Source: JASMHC01 sp964476515 (GTDB lineage Bacteria; Pseudomonadota; Alphaproteobacteria; Rhodobacterales; Rhodobacteraceae). From it: a stretch of 30,541 nt of DNA. The notes under the pieces are model-generated. The model had not been told where the DNA came from and did not search any database. It was given only the letters and a program-made list of their open reading frames with translations. The translations under genes were made by a program, and so were the position numbers. Below, one piece after another: positions 25,290-30,541 of this stretch (its first letter is position 1; the number at the start of each line of letters is the position of its first letter). The stretch lies in contig CAYZAY010000024.1 of assembly GCA_964476515.1 (NCBI GenBank), positions 1 through 30,541 of the forward strand, in the 5' to 3' direction.

Positions 25290-25367
25290 TGTCATCCCCG
25301 CGCAAGCGGGGACCGACAACCACCTAGCGCCGTGTTGAATGAAATCCCCGCTTGCGCGGGGATGACA
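25290..25367. repeat. Composite palindromic element, copy 2
   Basis: TGTCATCCCCGCGCAAGCGG and its near-inverse CCCCGCTTGCGCGGGGATGA at the other end enclose about 32 bases containing CTAGCGCC. It is homologous along its length to copy 3 in the opposite orientation. Confidence 0.7.
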
Positions 25368-25376
25368 ACATGACAA

Positions 25377-25510
25377 GCGAGAGCGCCGACCCGCGGGGTG
25401 GCATCGGAAGTCCGTCGTGGGGCAATTTATCTCTCCAAACCAGTGAGCGGATTGTTCTGTGGATACGGTCGCAAAAGCGCCGCCCCATCGGGGCGGGTCG
25501 GCGCTCGCGC
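25377..25510. repeat. 134-bp structure bounded by long inverted repeats
   Basis: Left arm 25377-25394 and right arm 25493-25510 are inverse copies with one mismatch (core GAGCGCCGACCCGC and GCGGGTCGGCGCTC). Inside the right part a second hairpin, CCGCCCC with GGGGCGG, spans about 25479-25496. It could be a folded RNA, a miniature element or a repeat; no promoter or function was recognised. Confidence 0.55.
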
Positions 25511-25831
25511 GGTGCCTTCGGCTTGATTCCGCGCTGGGACCAAGAGTAGAGCACACTACAACCACCCCACTCGGAGCCAATCTCCGGCAGGGTATCTCCA
25601 ATCAGGGCATGTATCCAGCTAAACCTAAGGTGGAATGTGGCGGGCCCGCCTGTTGGCGAAGTGTCCTCACCGAGCGCAAGGCATCCCCTGCACCCTCTGG
25701 GTGGTCTGTGGGGGTCTCGGTGGCCTTTGCGGATTTCACCCCGAAAAGGCACGGAGCCACTTTTTGTCGACGATTGAGAATGCGCGGGGGAAGGGTTAAA
25801 GAGGGGTAGCCCGACCGTTCGGTGTTGCGCC

Positions 25832-25909
25832 TGTCATCCCCGCGAAGGCGGGGACCTCGATAGGCAAGGCGCTAGGTTGATATCGGTCCCCGCTTACGCG
25901 GGGATGACA
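25832..25909. repeat. Composite palindromic element, copy 3
   Basis: TGTCATCCCCGCGAAGGCGG and CCCCGCTTACGCGGGGATGA ends enclose about 30 bases with GCGCTAGG. It lies directly beside the 3' end of the UbiH-type gene. Confidence 0.7.
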
Positions 25910-25911
25910 TA

Positions 25912-27138
25912 TTAAAGCGCCTGACCTTTCAACAACTTGGGCAAATCGCCGGTCAGACCTGCAGCCTCTCGGATGAAATTTCTGCGCAAGCCCGGCATCG
26001 CGTTGACGATACCCATGCCGATATCCCGCCCAGCGCGCAGGATAGGATTGTCGTTGGAAAACAGCTTGTTGAACCCGTCCGTGGCGACCGCCAGCGTGGC
26101 GGTGTCGAAACGCCGCCACTGCTGGTAGCGTTGCAGCACCAACGGGCTGGCGAAATCTTCGCCCCGACGGGCGGCCTCGGCAACTACTTCGGCCAAAGCA
26201 CCCACATCGCGCAGGCCTGCGTTCAGCCCCTGCCCCGCGATCGGGTGCATCCCGTGGGCGGCATCTCCGATCAGGGCCAGACGGTCGCCAATAAACGAAT
26301 TCGCCAGCGTCAGGTTCAGCGGATAGGTGAACCGCTTTCCGGCCAGCGAGATATCGCCCAGAAAGTCACCAAACCGAGGGCGCAGCACGTCAAGATAGGC
26401 CTCATCATCCAGCGCCTGAATTTCGCGGGCGCGTTCGTCGGTTTCGCTCCAAACGATTGACGATTGGTTGCCTGGCAGTGGCAGGATCGCCAGAGGACCG
26501 GGGGGCATGAAGAACTGATGTGCAACGCCTTTGTGCGGCAGTTCGTGGTTGATCGCGGCCACGAGCGCGGTTTGCCCGTAGCCCCATCCGGTACGCCCGA
26601 TGCCAGCACGTTTAGCGGTTCCGCTTGTGCGGCCATCGGCACCAACCAGCAAACGGGCCGTGGCTGTAGTTCTGTCAGCTAGGGTCAGTCTTGCACCCTG
26701 AGCGTCAATCTCTTGCCCTGTCACCATCGTTTCATAGCGTTGTGTAATCAGCGTTTCGGCGTCCATCGCCTCAAGCAAAGCACGGCGTAGGTAACGGTCT
26801 TCGACCATATACCCCATCGGGCCTTCTTCGATTTCGCGGTGATCGAAATGTAGGAAGAACGGGCTGGGGCCTTCGCCTGCGCGACCGTCTGAAACCTTGA
26901 TATCAAGCATCGGCTGCGAATGATCCGCAACCACGGGCCATACATCTATCGCTTTCAGCAAACGCTGAGACGCGAGCGCCAGCGCATAACCGCGACCGTC
27001 GAACTCGGCGCCTTCCAGCGTGGGTCGGGATTGGGCATCAAGAACCGTAACACTCCGCCCTGTTTGGGCCAGTGCCAACGCCAGTGCAGGGCCATTCAGA
27101 CCGCCGCCAACAATCACAATATCGCTGTCAAAATCCAT
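25912..27138 (-). CDS. UbiH/UbiF/COQ6-family FAD-dependent monooxygenase
   Basis: A 408-residue flavoprotein hydroxylase. The FAD motif IVIVGGGLNGPALA is at residues 7-20. GADGR (166-170) is the conserved NAD(P)H/FAD motif, and IGDAAHGMHPIAGQGLNAGL (290-309) is the ubiquinone-hydroxylase signature that binds the FAD ribose. It probably hydroxylates a ring position during ubiquinone synthesis. Several paralogues share this motif, so the exact position cannot be assigned. ATG 27138 is the natural start before the Rossmann strand; an in-frame extension to 27345 overlaps the divergent amidase gene. A repeat element abuts its stop. Confidence 0.9.
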   Translation of the reverse strand: MDFDSDIVIVGGGLNGPALALALAQTGRSVTVLDAQSRPTLEGAEFDGRGYALALASQRLLKAIDVWPVVADHSQPMLDIKVSDGRAGEGPSPFFLHFDHREIEEGPMGYMVEDRYLRRALLEAMDAETLITQRYETMVTGQEIDAQGARLTLADRTTATARLLVGADGRTSGTAKRAGIGRTGWGYGQTALVAAINHELPHKGVAHQFFMPPGPLAILPLPGNQSSIVWSETDERAREIQALDDEAYLDVLRPRFGDFLGDISLAGKRFTYPLNLTLANSFIGDRLALIGDAAHGMHPIAGQGLNAGLRDVGALAEVVAEAARRGEDFASPLVLQRYQQWRRFDTATLAVATDGFNKLFSNDNPILRAGRDIGMGIVNAMPGLRRNFIREAAGLTGDLPKLLKGQAL

Positions 27139-27194
27139 GATCCTAGATATGGGGAAATCACGGGATTGTCCATGCGCTACGGTGCCGCTACCGT

Positions 27195-27206
27195 CGTTTC
27201 GAAACG
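27195..27206. promoter_or_regulatory. 12-bp palindrome in the UbiH-type/amidase divergent gap
   Basis: CGTTTCGAAACG is a perfect palindrome 15 bases before the amidase ATG, with a looser CCGT / ACGG outside it. It could be an operator or a hairpin next to the ribosome-binding site GGAGG. No known regulator motif was recognised. Confidence 0.3.
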
Positions 27207-27220
27207 TAACGGAGGCAGAC

Positions 27221-28546
27221 ATGCATTGGCACGGCAACAGCTTGGCAGAATTGGGACGCGAGATTGGCAACGGACATCTCGATCCGGTTGATCTTGCAGA
27301 GGCGTTTCTGGACGCTGCAGAGACGCATGAGTTCGGCGATCGCATTTACGCGCGACTGACCCGTGATCGGGCAATGGCCGAGGCCAAGGCGGCAAGTGCC
27401 CGCGCCAAGGCAGGGCAACGGTTGGGCGTGCTGGATGGCGTGCCGATTTCATGGAAAGACCTGTTTGACACCGCCGGAATAGCCACCGAAGCGGGAAGCG
27501 CATTGCTAAAGGATCGTGTTCCAACAGAAGACGCGGAAGTTCTACGCAATGCGACGATGGCGGGTCTCGTCTGCCTTGGCAAAACCCACATGAGCGAACT
27601 GGCGTTTTCGGGGCTTGGGTATAATCCCATCACGGCAACGACCCCATGTGTAAACGACCACGGCGCGGTTGCGGGCGGGTCTTCGTCTGGCGCGGCTGGA
27701 TCGGTGGCCTTTGGTCTGGCACCGGCGGCTATCGGATCAGATACAGGCGGATCGGTGCGCGTGCCAGCGGCGTGGAACGATCTGGTCGGCCTGAAAACCA
27801 CCCTGGGTCGGCTTTCTGTCAAAGGATCCGTCGCCCTGTGCCCGCGTTTTGATACCGTCGGACCGCTGACACATACGGTCGAAGATGCCGCACTGTTGAT
27901 GTCGGCGATGGAGGGGAGCAAACCCATCGACCTACGCGGTGCGTCCCTGAAAGGCGTGCGCTTCGCCAGCCTTCGGACATCAGTCCGGCACGAGCTGAGC
28001 CACGCAATCGCTTCATCCTATCAATCAGCCTGCGAGCGTTTTCAAGCGGCAGGGGCCGAGATCGTCGCCATCGAAATGCCTCGTCTTGAGGAAGCTTTGG
28101 CGTTAGCCCCAATTGTCTACCCGACCGAGGCTTATGCAACTTGGCGCGATGTGATCGAGCCCAATCCCGAGCTGATGTTCAGCGAAATTCTTGCGCGCTT
28201 CCGTGGAGGCAAGGATGTGTCGGCGGTGGACTACATCAAAGCCTGGCAAACGCTGGAAGAGATCAAGGCCGAATGGAACGCTGCCGTTGCTGGCTATGAC
28301 GCAGTGCTATGCCCAACGACACCGACCCTACCCGCCAACCTTGAGCGACTAATGGAGCATGGCGATTATTACAAAGAAGCCAACCTGCGGGCACTGACCA
28401 ACACCCGCGTCGGCAATATGATGGGGCTGTGCGCTTTGACTTTGCCGACCGGCGTTCCGAGTTGCGGGATTACTCTGATGGGAAAACCGTTTGGAGAAGA
28501 AAAGTTGCTACGGGTTGGAAAGGCGGCCGAGGAGGCGTTGGGGTGA
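27221..28546 (+). CDS. Amidase-signature family hydrolase
   Basis: A 441-residue amidase that hydrolyses a carboxamide or related C-N bond. The Ser-Ser-Lys triad is visible as K79 (SWKDLFDTAG), S154 in GGSSSGAAG and S178 in GSDTGGSVRVPAAWN. The GCCA-type C-terminal region is present. ATG 27221 has GGAGG 6 bases upstream and the product begins MHWHGNSLAELGREI; the open frame upstream is in the divergent gene. It is not GatA by context (no gatB or gatC). The substrate is unknown. A composite repeat starts 5 bases after its stop. Confidence 0.92.
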   Translation: MHWHGNSLAELGREIGNGHLDPVDLAEAFLDAAETHEFGDRIYARLTRDRAMAEAKAASARAKAGQRLGVLDGVPISWKDLFDTAGIATEAGSALLKDRVPTEDAEVLRNATMAGLVCLGKTHMSELAFSGLGYNPITATTPCVNDHGAVAGGSSSGAAGSVAFGLAPAAIGSDTGGSVRVPAAWNDLVGLKTTLGRLSVKGSVALCPRFDTVGPLTHTVEDAALLMSAMEGSKPIDLRGASLKGVRFASLRTSVRHELSHAIASSYQSACERFQAAGAEIVAIEMPRLEEALALAPIVYPTEAYATWRDVIEPNPELMFSEILARFRGGKDVSAVDYIKAWQTLEEIKAEWNAAVAGYDAVLCPTTPTLPANLERLMEHGDYYKEANLRALTNTRVGNMMGLCALTLPTGVPSCGITLMGKPFGEEKLLRVGKAAEEALG

Positions 28547-28550
28547 GGTT

Positions 28551-28629
28551 GTCATCCCGGACTTGATCCGGGATCTCTCGAGGCTTCGCGGATCGCCTAA
28601 CGAGATCCCCGCTTTCGCGGGGACGACAC
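28551..28629. repeat. Composite palindromic element, copy 4
   Basis: The left part has GTCATCCCGGACTTGATCCG (like copy 1) and the right part CCCCGCTTTCGCGGGGACGA (like copies 2 and 3), so it is a hybrid of the two end types. It begins 5 bases after the amidase stop. Confidence 0.7.
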
Positions 28630-28663
28630 TTGTACATGATCTGGGTTCGGTTCGCCGACCAGC

Positions 28664-28687
28664 CGTAGGGTGGGTTTTCAACCCACC
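28664..28687 (-). repeat. REP-like palindrome, reverse orientation
   Basis: CGTAG, GGTGGGTT, loop TTC, AACCCACC: the reverse complement of the 25172 unit, with the same 8-bp stem. Confidence 0.75.
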
Positions 28688-28819
28688 AAACCTATCTCTG
28701 CATGACCCTTTGTCCGCGCTTGGCATGGACGCGCCCGACCTTCCCCCACGGGGAGGGCGCTTTGCACCCACCCAGAGGATCGGACGCAGGGGGTCGCCTA
28801 TAGGTTAACAACGAGCACA

Positions 28820-28843
28820 GGTGGGTTGAAAACCCACTCTACA
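28820..28843 (+). repeat. REP-like palindrome, variant
   Basis: GGTGGGTT, loop GAA, AACCCACT, then CTACA. The last stem base has changed to T, leaving a G.T pair. The similarity to the unit at 30235 continues another 25-30 bases (ACCACACCCC, TACT), so these two share a longer ancestor. Confidence 0.7.
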
Positions 28844-28874
28844 CAAGAGACCACACCCCCTACTCTCTAACCTA

Positions 28875-30101
28875 TCAGAAACTTGCCTCTGGGTTTCTGT
28901 CCCTTCTGCCGTTGATGATTGCAAATAGTGTCAGAAGCGCACCACATACCGATGCCGTCAGGACCCATGTGTCTGAGATACCAATTGTGCGCACCACAAC
29001 AGGCAAACCGAATGCAGCCAGCGTGCCGCCAAGGGTAAATGTCAGGCTGGAAACGCTCTGCATAGTCGCCCGAACCTGATCCGAGCTTGCATCGTTCAAC
29101 ATCGTGAACACAGCCGGACCGGCCATCGAAAAGAACAGCATAAAGCCAAAGTAGCCCGACAGGAACGTGCCTTGGGTTTGGGCCAGACCGAGAACCACAA
29201 CCGAAATTGCTGCAATGACCGGAACCACCCTGACTTGCCATCGGGCTGTCAGATTGAACTTTTCAGCGACGATCCCAATCAAAATAGGTCCAATAATGGC
29301 CATTGCGAAATAGCCAAACGTGATCCAGCCAAAACTGCTGCAAACCGTGTCTGGAACGATTTCGACGTATCTGGGCTGCCAATATGTTTCTATGGGTGCC
29401 ATCAGGAAACCAACCAGACATCCCAGTAACAAGACCTCTTGAATCGCCCTATTTTTTAGTCTTTCCCTAAATGCCGCAACAAAACTCATTGCCTCGTGTT
29501 TATGAGGTGCCTCTGGCTTGGTGCCGAAAACGGGATAGGTCACCAGCAGATGAATTATTGCCAAAAGAAAAAACGCGATCAGGTTCCACTCGGTTCCCGA
29601 ATAGCCGAACCGCTCGCCTGCAATATCGGGAAGATACCCGCCCCCGATGGCCCCGATCATCAGGCCGAACGCCACGGTAGCCTGCAATTGACCCGTCAGT
29701 TTCTCGGTTTTATCGCCCCATCCGTTTTCGTTCAGCCGCTCAACGTACCAAGCCGAATAGGTGCCGCTTTCCAACGCCTTGGCCGCTCCGAAGCCAAAGA
29801 CACCGATAAACAACACAATCCAGTGGGTTGCCCAAAGAAACGCAGCGCCCGACAGGATTAATACAAAGACGGCGATCCGATAGGTTTTGATCCGGCCAAT
29901 CCGGTCAGCCAAAGCGCCAAAGGGCACTTCAAGTACCGCAGCGACCAGTCCCATTGTTCCTATGAAATAGCCCAACTGCCAGTCAGGAACGCCTTTTTCG
30001 ATGAAGACCAATGCTTGAACGGCAAGGATCACGCCGTACATGCAACCTTGGATGAATTCATTGGTGATCTAGCGATAACGTAGGCCGGAATAGGTTAGCA
30101 T
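28875..30101 (-). pseudogene. MFS transporter gene with an in-frame amber codon near its start
   Basis: A major facilitator superfamily transporter with about 12 membrane segments and the family loop GALADRIGRIKTYR between the second and third. Two starts are possible. ATG 30101 has GAAGGG 6 bases upstream and begins MLTYSGLRYR, but codon 11 is TAG (30069-30071); beyond it the frame continues ITNEFIQGC into the rest of the protein. ATG 30041 gives 388 aa but begins inside the first membrane helix and has only a weak AAGG. The best reading is a full-length gene broken by a nonsense change, unless the base is a sequencing error or the internal start works. Substrate unknown. It is convergent with the amidase gene. 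Confidence 0.7.
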
Positions 30102-30374
30102 CAATAGCCCTTCAAAATTTCGACCAGCCTAGCCGCTACACTATTATCAGCAAGGTCAGGTATTCCGCCAAAGGCTAAATGTCCGCACTTTGCGTGGAGG
30201 CGTGATTGTCGTCGAGTAGTTACCAACGTCAAGCGGTGGGTTGAAAACCCACCCTACACAAAACCACACCCCTTACTTTCCTGTCCCCTACCCCATTGAT
30301 TTTCTTTACGAACCGCTCGCCCCTCGCTATTCTCATTCCAAACGGGGCGTTAATGATCCCGACCTTGAGGCAGT
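30102..30374. other. Intergenic region upstream of the aminotransferase gene
   Basis: It holds the upstream region of the broken MFS gene and a REP-like palindrome at 30235-30258. The rest shows nothing I recognise. A promoter for the aminotransferase is expected here, but no clear one was seen. Confidence 0.5.
30235..30258 (+). repeat. REP-like palindrome upstream of the aminotransferase gene
   Basis: GGTGGGTT, loop GAA, AACCCACC, then CTACA. The following bases resemble those after the 28820 unit. Confidence 0.75.
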
Positions 30375-30541
30375 ATGAATATGTTTCCCGAGCGGTTTTC
30401 GAACCTTCCGGCTTATGCGTTCCCGCGTTTGCGCGCGCTATTGGATCACCACCAACCCGGTGGGGACGTGATCCATATGACCATTGGCGAACCCAAGCAC
30501 GCCATGCCTGATTGGGTTGCTGAAACGGTCAAAAAACACAG
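30375..30541 (+). CDS. dapC: PLP-dependent aminotransferase, DapC-like, 3' end outside window
   Basis: The first 55 codons of a class I/II aminotransferase: MNMFPERFSNLPAYAFPRL, then GGDVIHMTIGEPKHAMPDWV. The N-terminal pattern, with TIGEPKH as the substrate-arm segment, matches the alphaproteobacterial proteins usually named succinyldiaminopimelate or aspartate transaminase, which would place it in lysine/peptidoglycan precursor synthesis together with lysA. GAGG (30366-30369) supports ATG 30375; ATG 30381 is an alternative. The PLP lysine lies beyond the window, so the exact specificity is not certain. Confidence 0.8.
   Translation, partial: MNMFPERFSNLPAYAFPRLRALLDHHQPGGDVIHMTIGEPKHAMPDWVAETVKKH

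Larger units (their letters stand above)
25171..25911. other. 741-bp intergenic region packed with repeats
   Basis: No credible gene is seen. From left to right it holds a REP-like hairpin (25172-25195), composite palindromic elements (25209-25279, 25290-25367), a 134-bp inverted-repeat structure (25377-25510), about 320 bases with nothing I recognise, and a third composite element (25832-25909) that ends 2 bases before the stop of the UbiH-type gene. Reading frames crossing it on both strands are made of repeat sequence. Confidence 0.7.
28547..28874. other. 328-bp repeat-rich intergenic region
   Basis: Between the amidase gene and the convergent MFS gene. It holds a composite element (28551-28629), two REP-like palindromes (28664-28687 and 28820-28843), and between them a GC-rich hairpin near 28741-28760 (CCTTCCCC, CAC, GGGGAGGG). 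No gene is supported. Confidence 0.7.

Noticed and set aside
25324..25752. 142-codon minus-strand frame in the repeat-rich gap
   Set aside because: It starts and ends in repeat elements, is rich in Arg, Pro and Gly and has no credible start signal.
25290..25909. Regularly shaped repeats that might suggest a CRISPR array
   Set aside because: Copies are few, unevenly spaced, palindromic and in both orientations, and no cas genes are present.
28491..28808. 105-codon plus-strand frame after the amidase gene
   Set aside because: It reads through the composite repeat and a REP-like palindrome in an out-of-gene frame.

Overview
The window looks like chromosome of a Rhodobacteraceae (Roseobacter-group) alphaproteobacterium. 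The evidence is the suc/lpd cluster with a two-lipoyl-domain SucB, the zinc-ribbon / ftsE-ftsX-plsC block, the lysA - small lipoprotein - argH - tlpA block, and intergenic palindromes of the kind common in roseobacters. No tRNA, rRNA, CRISPR array, intact insertion sequence or phage gene was recognised. All assignments come from reading the sequence; no database search was run.

Layout. (1) 1-8400: 2-oxoglutarate/succinate arm of the TCA cycle, sucD (5' end outside the window), sucA, sucB and lpdA on the + strand. It is interrupted by a minus-strand sulfotransferase gene and a small membrane-protein ORF, and closed by a strong hairpin terminator. (2) 8422-18100: an accessory catabolic/transport segment. 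It holds TRAP permease genes dctQ and dctM with only the 3' part of dctP, then a back-to-back 3' remnant of an amidase gene. Next is a minus-strand operon tctA-tctB-tctC-acylating aldehyde dehydrogenase-acyl-CoA ligase, with a divergent LacI-family regulator. The enzymes suggest uptake of a carboxylate, CoA activation and reduction to an aldehyde; sulfoacetate is the best guess. (3) 18126-22879: a PPOX-family remnant, plsC, ftsX and ftsE (minus), a zinc-ribbon membrane protein (plus) and lysA (minus). (4) 23008-30541: a small lipoprotein overlapping argH, divergent tlpA-like thioredoxin, a UbiH-type FAD monooxygenase divergent from an amidase, an MFS transporter interrupted by an in-frame amber codon near its N-terminus, and the start of a DapC-like aminotransferase.

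Two themes stand out. First, the accessory segment carries rearrangement scars: dctP and an amidase gene have both lost their 5' ends at one junction near 10.82 kb, and a C-terminal PPOX fragment is abutted and overlapped by the plsC end near 18.35 kb. Second, several short palindrome families sit directly after stop codons (sucB, tlpA, the UbiH-type gene, the amidase). One is an 8-bp stem with a 3-nt loop and a CTACG/CTACA flank whose stem changes are compensatory. Another is a composite element of about 71-79 bp, with four copies in the window.
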